The notes under the pieces were generated by a model, which saw nothing but the letters and a program-made list of their open reading frames with translations, was not told the DNA's origin and ran no database searches. The position numbers were made by a program, and so were the translations under genes. 64,000 bases of DNA, from contig NC_087068.1 of assembly GCF_963678635.1 (NCBI RefSeq), positions 44,251,013 to 44,315,012 on the forward strand, written 5' to 3'. The stretch is from Symsagittifera roscoffensis. Lineage: Eukaryota > Xenacoelomorpha > Acoela > Convolutidae. Below are positions 21,201 to 30,922 of the stretch, piece after piece (positions within the stretch are counted from its first letter, which is position 1; each line of letters starts with the position of its first letter).

Positions 21201-24200
21201 AAAAAAATTGCCAAGCAAAGAAAAAGTTCATTAGTAAGACTAAACGAGAACAGCAGAACCTAGCAGCTGAAACAGAGGCTCATTTTAGTTTCCTGAATGG
21301 AGTGTCTCCGGGCGACGACTTAGTTGTAGACTCTGGAGTTACCAGTAATATGATTAGGGATCGAGACATGTTTGTTAGTTTAGATGAGAACTTCAAATGA
21401 TCGGTTAGCATTGCATATTTCTCTGAATCAAAAATTTTAGGTAATCAAATCAAGAGTGAAAGAACAGAAAGGCGAGTTCAAGATGATTGAGCTGAAGGAT
21501 ACTTTGTACATTCCTGAAAACTCAATGCAAATTTCTCTGAATCAAAAATTTTAGGGAATCAAATCAAGAGTGAAAGATGAGAAAGGCGAGTTTAAGATGA
21601 TTGAGCTGAAGGATACTTTGTACGTTCCTGAAAACTCAATGCAAATTTCTCTGAATCAAAAATTTTAGGGAATCAAATCAAGAGTGAAAGATTGAGAAAG
21701 GCGAGTTTAAGATGATTCAGCTGAAGGATACTTTGTACGTTCCTGAAAACTCAAGAAATTTGCTCAGTGTATCAAAAACGAAGAAAGCAGGAGCAGAATT
21801 GTTTTTGGTGCGGGCTCGTTTGTTCGCCAGGGAAATGTTTCAGTTTACCCATTAAGAGAGGAAAGTGGTCTCTTTTTATGGGACACTTTTGTAGGAAAAG
21901 ACGAGTGTTTTGTAGTTAGCACATTGAAACAGCGGCATTGCAGGATGGGTCATAATAACTACAAAGATTTAAGTCATTTGCAGCAACATGAAGGCATGAA
22001 TATAAGTAATTTTAAAATTGAGAATTGTGAAACTTGTGAGTTAAAACAAAAAAAAAACCAGTCCCGAAAGATTCTTATACCAGGGCAACCAGGACACTAG
22101 ATATTGTTCACACAGATATTTTAGGTCCTATCGACCCGATAGCAGAGGATGGACATAGATAAGCTATAGATTTTGTGGACCCTTTTTCTAGATATTTGAA
22201 AATTTATTTCATGAAGACGAGAGATGAGGCAACAGAAAAGTTGGAAAGGTTCATAGTAGACATAGGAGTCCCTCAGACTTTAGTTTCAGACGGCGCAGGA
22301 GAGTACATTGGTCAGGATTTTAAGCGAGTTTGTAGGAAACAAAAAATAAGACTGGAAACATCGGCTCCTTATACCCCTCAAGAGAACGGAAAGATAGAAA
22401 GGGTGTGGGGAACAATTACTCCAATGGCTCGCTGCATGATTTTTGATGCGAATTAATCGAAAACTTATTAGCCTTATGATCTTAATATGGCTACTAGTCT
22501 CAAAAATATGTGCTTTCATTCTGCTATAGGCAAAACACCTTACGAGTCTATGTATGGAGAAAAACCCAACCTTAATTTTGTGAAAACTTTTGGGTGTGTA
22601 GCGTATAGTTTTGTGGGAAAACAGTTTCGCAAAAAAAACTAGACAAAAACTCTAAAAGGGGAAATTTTCTGGGGACATCGGGAAATAGTAAAGCTTATCT
22701 GATAGGAAATGAGAGTGAAGAAAAACTCAAAGTGAAAAAGTCTAAAAACGTTAGTTTTGACGAATCTAAGTTCTACTTTGAGAAAAAGATAGAGAGTGAC
22801 GAAGAAGAAAGAGGAGGTGATGTTGTATTTTTCGGAGACGTTCTCGAAAATATACCGAAAAGTACTAAGAAAGCTTTAGCAGACCCTGACTGGCAAGAAA
22901 CAATGAAAAAAGAGTTTGAGTCATTAGAGAAAAACAAAGTTTGGGAACTAGTTAGAAATAGAGGAGACAAGCCTATAGGCAGCAGATGGCATTTTGCTTT
23001 GAAGTACAGACCTAATGGTGAAATTTCCATGTTTAAGGCTAGGTTTGTTGCTAAAGGTTTTAGCCAAGTTTAGGGAAGGGATTTTCACGAAACGTATTCG
23101 CCTACAACCAAGATGTCGACCATAAGAATAGTCCTGAGCTTAGCAGCTCAAAATAGGTATCAGTTGCGACAGTTAGACATTAAAACTGGATACTTGAATG
23201 CCAAACTAGATGAAGATATTCTTATGAAGCAACCTGAATGGTTCGAGAAGTTTGATGAAGAAGGAAAACCTTTAGTTTGTCTTCTAAAGAAAAGTCTTTA
23301 TGGACTGAAGCAATCCGGTAGAAACTGGCATAGGACTCTAAAAAGCTATCTTGAGGAATTAGGTTTTGAAAATTCAGTTTTTGATGAGAGCTTGTTTGTT
23401 AGAAGGATTGTGGGAGAGATAGGTTTAATTTGTTTGTGGGTCGATGATATAGTGGTTTGTGGAGTAGACAAAAATTTCTGTAGCTGGTTTGAAAACAATA
23501 TCTCTGAAAAATTTGAGATAAGCGAGATCTTAAAAAGTTCTTAGGAATGAAAATTGATTACTCAGGAAACGAAATTAGGATAAGCCAGGAGAAATATGTT
23601 GAAAAATTGATATCAAGATTTAAGATGACCGAAGCAAAGCCGATAACGACCCCTCTTGTTGAAAACGAAAAACTGACAAAATAAGATTGTCCTTTAAAAG
23701 GTAGCATAGAACAAGAAAATATGAAAAAATGTGACTATCGAGGACTTGTTGGTTGTCTAAATTACCTAGCTTTATCAGGTTGACCCGACATTTGCTTTGC
23801 AGCAAATTTTCTAAGTTCTTTTGTGGAAAACCCAAGTGAAAAGCATTGGAAAGCCGAAAAAATTGTCTTAGATATCTGCTAGGAACAAAAAGTTTACCTT
23901 TAGTATATAGAGGGGATAAGGCCTTGAATCTTAATAGCTATTCGGATGCGGACTGGTCTGGAAATATAGACAATAGGAGAACTACCTCAGGATATTGTTT
24001 TAAACTCAGTGACAACTCAGGTGTAATAAGTTGGTCTAGCAGACTTCAGCGTTGTGTATCAACTTCAACAGCCGAAGCAGAACACAATGCTGTGGTCGAA
24101 ACAGTAAAAGAAGTAATTCATTTACAGGGCATACTTAGCGACTTAGGCATAATTTGTAATAGATCTTCAGAAGTTTTCGTTGATAACCAAGCTTGTATTG

Positions 24201-25217
24201 CCCTTAGTAAACACTCAATGAACCACGGAAAGACGAAGCATTTTGCCATAAAACTACACTTCCTTCGAGAGTTAGTTGAACAGAAGAAAGTGACATTAAC
24301 TTTTTTACAAACAGCAAACATGCCTGCAGACACATTGACGAAAAACTTGGGAAGATGCAAAACTGCATATTTCCGAGACACTCTACTAAAGGCGGGGTAT
24401 TGGTGATTTTTCCTAACTGAACTGGAATTGATCTTTACTATTCGGTTCAAACTGAAAGATCACTTCCCGATTTTTGTTAAAATTAGCTGGTGAAACATGA
24501 CCTTTAGTCATTGGTTCGAGCAACTTTGTGCGGGTGATTTACCATATATATTTGATCTGAATTGCTACCGGAACTATCACAAAATGGATAGCCTTCGATT
24601 GATCCTCTGCGATTCGTAGAATCAACAATCAATTTTGATATAATTTTTATTTGAAAAATGGGAAGGTTTTAATTTTTTCTTCTTTTTTTGTTTTCCACGC
24701 AAAATCAGCTACCACAAATAATCATCGGTGAGATTTGAGTCTCATATCATATTAAAGCCTTTACACTCGTGATTCAAACGACAGTAAGAAATTCAAAAAA
24801 TTGTTCCCATCGAGAAAAGCCGGTTTAAAATTTTAAAGCTTTTCGTCTTAATTCGAGCAAAAAAAGCAAACGAGCAGGCTTACAAAATACAATAGCTTTT
24901 TTAATGGCTGTAAAGTTTTTTTGAGTGTTTAAGCGCTTTTATGAAAACAAAATTTCAAAAATTCGAAAAACGGCAAAAAAAAATGAAAAAAATTTCGAAT
25001 ATTTTTTTTCAGATTTTCAAAAAAAATCTTTCAAAAAAAGATATTTTTTCAAAAAAAACACTAATTTGAAAAAAAAAATTGTTGAAATTTTTTTTTAAGA
25101 CTATGGTCGGGATATTCTCTGCTGCTTGCACAGTAACCAGTTAGCCTCGTTTTAATGATTATTATCATGATTAACTTTATGATTAATTCTTTTATTATTA
25201 TGATTATCTTTCTTATG

Positions 25218-25252
<35 letters not shown>

Positions 25253-28200
25253 GATTATTATTATGATTATTATTAATACTATTATGATCGTTATTATCGT
25301 TAATAAATAGGGTGTAGACCCGATAGTCTATAGCCTATCTTAATACATGAGGACCAACACCCCGCTCCTGGCTGATCTGCTCCAAACTATGCTACTATAG
25401 TTATTAATATTAAAATGATCATAATTATGATTATGATTATGACTATTATTATGATGATTATCAATAAGATCATGATTAGTATGATTACTATTATGAATAC
25501 TACGAAGATTATTATCATTATTATGATTAATACTATGATTATTGTTATAATCAGAATTATTAAAACTATGATTATTATTATTATGATTATTACTACGATT
25601 ATTATTAAGATTATTATGATCATTACATAGAGGCGAAAATATTCAAAAATATGGCAAGCAAAAATATGAACCAGAACGCTACTGGGAAAAACTGAACGAG
25701 TAAAACTTTGAGTATATATAATTGTTTAAATGAAGCACGCTAATTATGCGTCAACATAACTGCTAAGTGACGCAAGCTAATTATGACGCATTAGAAGTAC
25801 CAGTCAATTTGAAAAAATATATTACCAACTAACATGCCTCAATTTATATAGATGACGCATTTTAGCCAGAATACAAAAAAATTCATTAAAACATCCGACG
25901 CTGCCCAGGTTCAAACTCTCTTATTTTGTTGCGTGTCTCCTTTCCTACGTCTACGCTAAAGATCCATGATACCTAGAAGCTAAACAGCTATGTGTAATAT
26001 AATAGTCTGTGTAAATATCCTTAGCATTAGCTGTACTTAATAGCTGGTTATGGATCTTATGCATATATTGCAATTAAAGAACACTTTCAAATAAACACTG
26101 CTATTTGCGACTTGGGTTGCAAAAAAAGTTCAAACTAGCACACAAGCTTTGCTTGAGTAATTATGTTTATTATTATGATTATTATTAATATAATTTTTAT
26201 AATGGTTATGATTATGATTATGATTGTTAATATTATGATGACTATCATGATTATTTTTACTACAAAGAGGCGTAGCTGAGCTTCGCATCACTTACACAAT
26301 CTTAAAAAAGTCAAAGTCGAAAAAAACATGTTGAAAAAAATGGATGAACAAAGTTTAGTATGTCTCTATGAAGGAAAAAAGCGATTCGGAAAACACTTTT
26401 TCTGTAATACCCGCATCTGAAGAAAAAAATGTATCCTTGACAATCTCAGTATATACAACAAGAGTCCTTTTGTGTTAAAACTTTACAAATTTGATGAAAC
26501 TGTGGCCTAAAAGAAACGACCTTTCAATGAAAATTAATCTAGGTGTTGACTTTATAAAGACAAACGCGAAACGGAGCTTTGCACTACTTGCGACACAACA
26601 CAATCATAAAAGAAGCATCAGTCGAAAAAAAACATGTTGAAAAAAATGGGTGAACCTAGTTTAGTATGTCTCTATGAAGGAAATATAGGACCCAGCTAAG
26701 GCTGGATATACGTGTTTGATATTTATTGAAATTATTATACTGATGCGTGACGAAATTTGCAACTTCAAAAATTGGATTTTGCAAAAAACCCTTAGCTGTT
26801 TATCTACTAAAATAGGTAAGACAGAAAAATTGAGAAAATTTTTCCTGAGACATAAAATTTCTCTTCCAAAAAAAAACAGTGGTAGACACTTTTGCAGAAA
26901 AAACCCGGGCAGCGGCTTCCTGATTGAAATTTTCATCTCACATTTGATAGGGTAGTTTTTTTAGAAAATTCAAAAAGTTGCTATAAAACGGTCAAAGGTC
27001 AAAAGCTTGACCTTCCGATTGTTTAACTTTTTTCTGCTTAAAGTAGGATGTGGTAGCTAAAATAGAAAAGATTCCAAAAATCGAATTCTCGATTAACTTT
27101 TTAACCCGAGAATTGGCACGATAATTTTAGAGTAGAGTCAAACAACTTCCAAAAAACTTTGGTTTGACAGAACTTTAGAGTAGAGTCAAACCACTTGTTT
27201 GAAGGCCATAATTTTTTTTTCCGACTGGGCATAGCAAATTATAAACCAACTTGCAAAAACCTGTTGTATCGATTATACATTTGACATCAAATTTGGCAGG
27301 ATAGTTATTGAGAAAACTCCCTAAAACTGTCAACAAATCAGAAAGCTGACTTGTTGCGAGTATTTTCCCGTAAAGTCATAAAATTTAGAAAGAGAACGCT
27401 TAAAAAAATCAAAAAATTGACTATTCCGAGAAAAATTACTTTTTTTTTGTTAAAACATTGTGAGCTTCCAACTACTCGTTATCTCCGTTGAACCCAAAAT
27501 TTCGGGTTTTGGAGGTTAGTTTTCGAGAAAAAATTTAAAAAGCTCAAAAACAGTGAAAAAAAAAATAAAAAATTTGTTCATTACGAGGGCAATAATTTCA
27601 GTTGAAACAAAAATTGGACGTAGTCGCTTATGCAGGAGAGCAAGAAGAGACCAGGGCAGTATGCAGGCACACAAGAATGCAGGCGGTCTTTCTATGGATA
27701 CCATTTTGTAAAAATCGATGGAAGGGTTTTTGAGAAAACACTAAATTTTTGCAAAAAGTGATAAAATTTTCCAAAGCGTCTCAAAAAATAAAACAAAAAC
27801 CCAATCCCATGCACTTTCATAACACCTGTTTTTATCAAATACGAATTTTAGGCAAACTTGCCAAGCAAAACATTTGAAATTCAAAGAAGCAACTGAACAA
27901 AACTCCCGAAGCGGAAACAAGGTCGATAATGATTTTGTATAAAACTTTAAAAAGGTTTAAGTCCCCAATGAAACTACCCTGTAGTAATTAGTACCAACCC
28001 AGTAGTTAAACTTGAATTTTAATGAAATTGAAAATGTCAGCTGCATAGCAGCATCAAATGAATCATTGATAGTGATTAAACTAGTAGTTAACCCGAAAAA
28101 AGGCTACGTTCCGATTTGATAACGCTTGCTATTCACCAGCGTAATTATACATGAATAAGTTAAACACATGCAAATTTTGAGCCTTGTATTGACCCTCTTG

Positions 28201-29633
28201 AAAAAGAGAAGGGGGACACTTAAAGGGATGCCGGAAAAAACTTTCAAAACGAACTGTTAACATACCTGCTAGTATGCTCCCTAGTGTAATGAGCAACACA
28301 GAAGCGAAGACCTTGGCCGATATGTGGTATTTGTGAAGTAGAAAGTATCCCAGGAACACATTGAAGAGAGGGCAGAGTCTCTTCAGAACATTGTACATGG
28401 GGATGTTCAGTCCATTTAGACAGAGGAGCGCAAAGGAGGAACTGGCGATGTAGCAGACACTTGGCAGGAGAAGAGACGAACCTAAAAAAAGATAAAAGCT
28501 TAACCAAACTTACCACGTTAAAATTAATTTCTTAGACGTAAACGACAAATCTAAGCACTAAGTCAACGAGAAAAACCACTGAATTCAGATCTACTAAAGA
28601 GTATTACCCTTGCGATAAGCAAGGGTATTATAATCGGGTACTCGACTTTTTCCCGTAAACAACTTTGCCCACAGGATCTTCACTTCTAGAGGACATTCAC
28701 ATCTAGAGAATCTTCACTTCTAAGGATCTTTCATCTGATATGCTCAAATTCTTGAAAACTCATAAAAGTACTAACAAGTAATTAGTTTAGGTCCGTTTCA
28801 GGTTGTAATTATTTAGAAAAAAATCGGGTTCCTGGTTTCCCTCCTAATTTCTGTCGGTTCAATTTTCTTTTTTATACGCGATTTTTTTAAAATCTGGTAG
28901 GGTTCTTTTTGGTTTAATTTTCAAAGCATGAGTTTCGTTCCAAATCAAACAAACTTTACTATAACTAAAATTTCACAAATTTGTAAATTTACCATGTCTG
29001 ACTGAGTTTTTTTCCATTTATTTTTCGTTTGTTTTTTTGATTTGTCTTTTTTCTTTCACTATTTGTAGCGCTATTTGTTCTTTGCCCAGAGGTGCGAAGC
29101 GGAGGTTTGCTGCACTTGCGGTACAACACAAATAAGTTAGCGGACGACACAAAACATGGCAAGACAAAACATGGCAAGTTAGCCGACAAAAAATGAGTCA
29201 GAAAAATCCCCAAAAAATGGCAATTTTTTCCCCATAAAATGGTGCAAAAAATGGCGAGAGAAAATGGTTACGTGGTAAAACGTCGATAATTTTTCTAGAT
29301 AATTCTTTCTAAATCCAAAGCACGTTTGTATATTCTACCTTTGACGCTTGCATATTCTATCCCTAACCTAACTTTTGTTGCGGGGAAACCATGGAATCCA
29401 AAGTTTATTGACATGTTCGGAAAAAGGTCCGGCTTAACAAAAACAAATAAACAAACCCAGTTTCATCGAGTAGTTTGACAATGATATCACCTTGCACGTC
29501 TTCAACACTTCAAAGCAGAAAACCAATATTAAAAACTGGATCAGCAGAATAAACATGGGACAGTTGAAGTTGTAGTTAGACACCAGATTCTTGTTCATGA
29601 AGGCCATAGCACCAGACATGAAGGCATAGAAGC
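18257..29633 (-). CDS. SLC35D: SLC35D-type nucleotide-sugar transporter (closest to SLC35D3), 5' end missing
   Basis: Exons: 29457-29633, 28266-28481, 18257-18966. Phases fit at both joins, with KLG|SSLLLP and ILAG|YGDL formed across introns of 975 and 9,299 nt. The joined 366 residues have about nine to ten hydrophobic segments. Family landmarks in order are FYAFMSGAMAFMNKNLVS (TM1), NIPMYNVLKRLCPLFNV (the mid-protein P-M-x-x-x-L-K-R motif), LGSILAGYGDL, and TTSLGATMKSVLTTIIGFFTF with GIILNTLGGVLYTFFKYIE in the last TMs. After that comes a hydrophilic Ser/Arg-rich cytosolic tail. The family exchanges UDP-sugars for nucleotide monophosphate in the Golgi or ER membrane. The initiator exon was not identified; a spliced reading at 29,940-30,075 is possible but does not join in phase. 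The big intron contains a copia retrotransposon and other repeats. Confidence 0.85.
19279..19516 (+). repeat. Copia 5' LTR
   Basis: Starts TGGTGATTTTTCC. Bases 19279-19458 match the 3' copy at 24401-24580 with about seven differences. It extends to just before the primer-binding site at 19519. Confidence 0.8.
19519..19533 (+). other. Primer-binding site, initiator-Met tRNA type
   Basis: GGTTATGGGCCCAGA is complementary to the anticodon region of initiator methionine tRNA, the primer site used by Drosophila copia-type elements that prime from a half tRNA. It fixes the end of the 5' LTR. Confidence 0.75.
20378..21234 (+). pseudogene. Copia gag remnant
   Basis: Frames at 20378-20563, 20635-20979 and 20992-21234 together give a gag-like protein: KGNGSKACDVLRKRF and LKGLPQKFETF are typical of the UBN2/gag_pre family. 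A zinc-knuckle region follows at 21,073-21,110 (CFKCHKRGHVSKQR), in which the last Cys is replaced. A second knuckle has lost two Cys. The frames are separated by stops. Confidence 0.75.
21143..22456 (+). pseudogene. Copia protease and integrase remnant
   Basis: The protease active site is LVVDSGVTSNMI at about 21,317-21,352 (D-S-G). It is followed by a triplicated 114-bp stretch, the H-x-C-x2-C pre-integrase zinc region near 21,980-22,050, then the integrase core. The core has HTDILGP, SDGAGEYIG and PQENGKIERVW supplying the D, D and E residues. There are several stops and frame changes, for example at 21,398 and 22,158. Confidence 0.8.
21413..21754 (+). repeat. Three tandem 114-bp repeats within the copia protease-integrase region
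   Basis: Units start at 21413, 21527 and 21641. Each begins GCAAATTTCTCTGAATC (first unit GCATATTT) and ends GAAAACTCAAT or GAAAACTCAAG. 114 bp is 38 codons, so the repeat itself keeps frame. Confidence 0.9.
22732..24406 (+). pseudogene. Copia reverse transcriptase and RNase H remnant
   Basis: Four frame segments. The first has the RT start (WQETMKKEFESLEKNKVWEL, GSRWHFALKYRPNGE). The second has QLDIKTGYLNAKLDE, KSLYGLKQSGRNWH and CLWVDDIVV, the catalytic box in its copia form. The third is a short segment at 23,545-23,690. The fourth has the RNase H part (SDADWSGNIDNRRTTSGYCF, STAEAEH and VDNQACI). A stop lies at 23,071. The polypurine tract AAAGGCGGGG is at 24,388. Confidence 0.85.
24401..24580 (+). 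repeat. Copia 3' LTR, truncated
   Basis: Matches the first 180 bp of the 5' LTR, then stops. About 58 bp of the LTR end are missing, and no matching target duplication was found, so the right end was deleted or replaced. Confidence 0.8.
24655..24900 (+). pseudogene. Degenerate copy of the signal-peptide-like ORF repeat
   Basis: ATGGGAAGG is followed by an early TAA, then CTTTTTTTGTTTTCCACGCA, AATCAG and a YHIKA-like reading. It aligns with the intact ORFs at 41,313, 44,924 and 54,446 (minus). The stop at codon 5 breaks it. Confidence 0.45.
25153..25630. repeat. ATT/ATG-type trinucleotide microsatellite
   Basis: Long runs of ATT, ATG and ACT triplets, interrupted by unique DNA at about 25,305-25,395. 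A shorter similar tract lies at 26,160-26,260. The long Ile/Met-only ORFs here are artefacts. Confidence 0.95.
25625..26162 (-). repeat. Hairpin-bounded tRNA-like dispersed element, copy 2
   Basis: Homologous throughout to 14,414-14,935 (for example AACGCTACTGGGAAAAACTG and the CATCCGACNCTGCCCAGGTT block). It sits beside trinucleotide microsatellites inside the long SLC35D intron. Its 5' hairpin is decayed. Confidence 0.55.
26262..28150. repeat. Hairpin-module repeats and a 1.2-kb dispersed repeat in the SLC35D intron
   Basis: Two direct copies of a segment run from the hairpin module (26,262 and 26,561) through ACATGTTGAAAAAAATGG to TAGTATGTCTCTATGAAGGA. The second is followed at 26,690-27,960 by DNA related to 46,370-47,960 (CCCAGCTAA-GCTGGA start; TGTTTTTATCAAA near the end). 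A second hairpin type, CGCTTGCTATTCACCAGCG, lies at 28,115-28,133. No gene is seen. Confidence 0.55.
28485..29456. other. SLC35D intron 1: no gene; hairpin modules
   Basis: Contains TACCCTTGCGATAAGCAAGG at 28,605 (hairpin) and a CAGAGG-type hairpin module at 29,079-29,125. The rest is AT-rich with no match noticed. Confidence 0.45.
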
Positions 29634-30467
29634 CTGAGTTTAGGCATCGTCATAATTAAATTACAGGAAAAAATAGATACTTTAACATAAACTGACAGAA
29701 AAATTATTGCTTTTTTTAAGCATTAATCATTATAATTAAACGTTTCAGTTATGCTTTTATATCTCACAACAATTTGAAATCTTTCAGCTTAACTTATGGC
29801 GGTTTGTTGCATGGAATTGCTGGAAGAACCATTGACAGAACTTGCAGCAAATGAGATCTCCATAAAATGTGGATAGTTATTTTAAATTGAAAAACTCAAT
29901 TGAAAAATTATTTCATTTCCAACAGTCATTTCTAATTTTGACGATGAGTGCCTGTGGCTAGCAGAGATCGCACTACGTCCGAGTGCAATCCCAAGAGGCT
30001 CGACAATGCTGGCAACACATGCCACTCGTTCCCACTCGACTCTGTCATGTTATAGCCCCATGCAATAAAACCTGAAAAAGACATCGGATCATGAAAAAAG
30101 ACATGGAATCTCACAGTCCCCAAATAGACCGAGCTAAGAAAAGACAAAATACGAATTCTGGTTACATGTGTTTAGCGCTGCGTGTAAATTACTCCATTCT
30201 GACTGTTAAAGTTACCAAGTTAACCTCCTCTCCCTTAAATTTGAACCAAGTTAACATCTTTCTTCTTAACCGATGGGGGGAATTACAAATATTTTAAATG
30301 TCTTAACAATTTAAAAGATTTGAAAACAGAAAACTTCGGTTCCCCGAATCAATAAAACTTTTGAAATCAGAGATATGCTTGCTATTTTTTGCAGCATTAC
30401 TCCAGTAACCTACTAAGGAAAACTGGCTCTTTCTATAATAGAAACCCCAAGAAATTGAAAAAATTAA
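29634..30467. other. No confident gene; possible unassigned SLC35D 5' exon
   Basis: On the minus strand a TTTTTCAG acceptor at about 30,073 opens a frame to 29,932 with WGYNMTESSGNEWHVLP, but it does not join the next exon in phase and does not resemble the family N-terminus. Left unassigned. Confidence 0.3.
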
Positions 30468-30562
30468 ATTATGTTATTTGTTGAAATCGCAAAAAAGATA
30501 ATATAATTATAATTTAATTTCATTTTATTATCTTTTTGGCGATTTCAACAAATAACATAAAG
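30468..30562. repeat. Near-perfect 35-bp inverted repeat
   Basis: TTATGTTATTTGTTGAAATC at the left and its reverse complement at the right form 35-bp arms with one mismatch around a spacer of about 20 bp. It sits directly before the first non-LTR retrotransposon. Confidence 0.85.
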
Positions 30563-30583
30563 GCGTTACGATAGATTTTCAGA

Positions 30584-30922
30584 ATGCCAAAAACATTGAA
30601 ATTTAGCCGTAAAACAGGACAAGACCCACAAGGATCCAGACGACGCCGCCTTCCAGTGGTGGATCCGACATCTTGGCTTGTGTGTGTGTGCCCTCCGAGC
30701 GGGACAAGCGGGAAACGCACGAGTTATCTGTGCGGCAAAGAACACACAGGGTTTTCGGAACGGAAGGGAACAAACCGGGAACGGCGAGGACCCAAAACCC
30801 CCCGGAATACCAACAGAGTGGCGAAGACCCAGCCAGTCAGAGCACCTCTTACAACAACATTGTGGCCAGAACCTCCCCCAGGTTCGAGTGTGTCGGGTTT
30901 TTTGTCGCTGACTCGGGACTAG
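30584..30922 (+). CDS. Possible upstream ORF of the first non-LTR element (112 aa)
   Basis: ATG-started frame MPKTLKFSRKTGQDPQ... rich in Arg/Pro/Thr, overlapping the start of the long polyprotein in another frame (plus one relative). It could be the original N-terminus now frameshifted, a uORF, or a chance frame. No domain recognised. Confidence 0.25.
   Translation: MPKTLKFSRKTGQDPQGSRRRRLPVVDPTSWLVCVCPPSGTSGKRTSYLCGKEHTGFSERKGTNRERRGPKTPRNTNRVAKTQPVRAPLTTTLWPEPPPGSSVSGFLSLTRD

Larger units (their letters stand above)
19279..24580 (+). mobile_element. Decayed Ty1/copia LTR retrotransposon inside the SLC35D intron
   Basis: Order: 5' LTR, primer-binding site, gag, protease, integrase, reverse transcriptase, RNase H, purine tract, 3' LTR. 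Integrase before RT is the copia order. Coding regions are broken by several stops and frame changes, so it cannot move by itself. It is antisense to the host transporter gene. Confidence 0.92.

Noticed and set aside
25387-25630. Ile/Met-only ORFs on both strands
   Set aside because: Products of the ATT/ATG microsatellite.
25153-25640. CRISPR-like array
   Set aside because: The repeats are simple trinucleotides with no unique equal-length spacers; the setting is an animal genome.
29932-30073. First exon of the SLC35D gene
   Set aside because: The reading has a good acceptor but no donor in the needed phase and does not resemble the family N-terminus.
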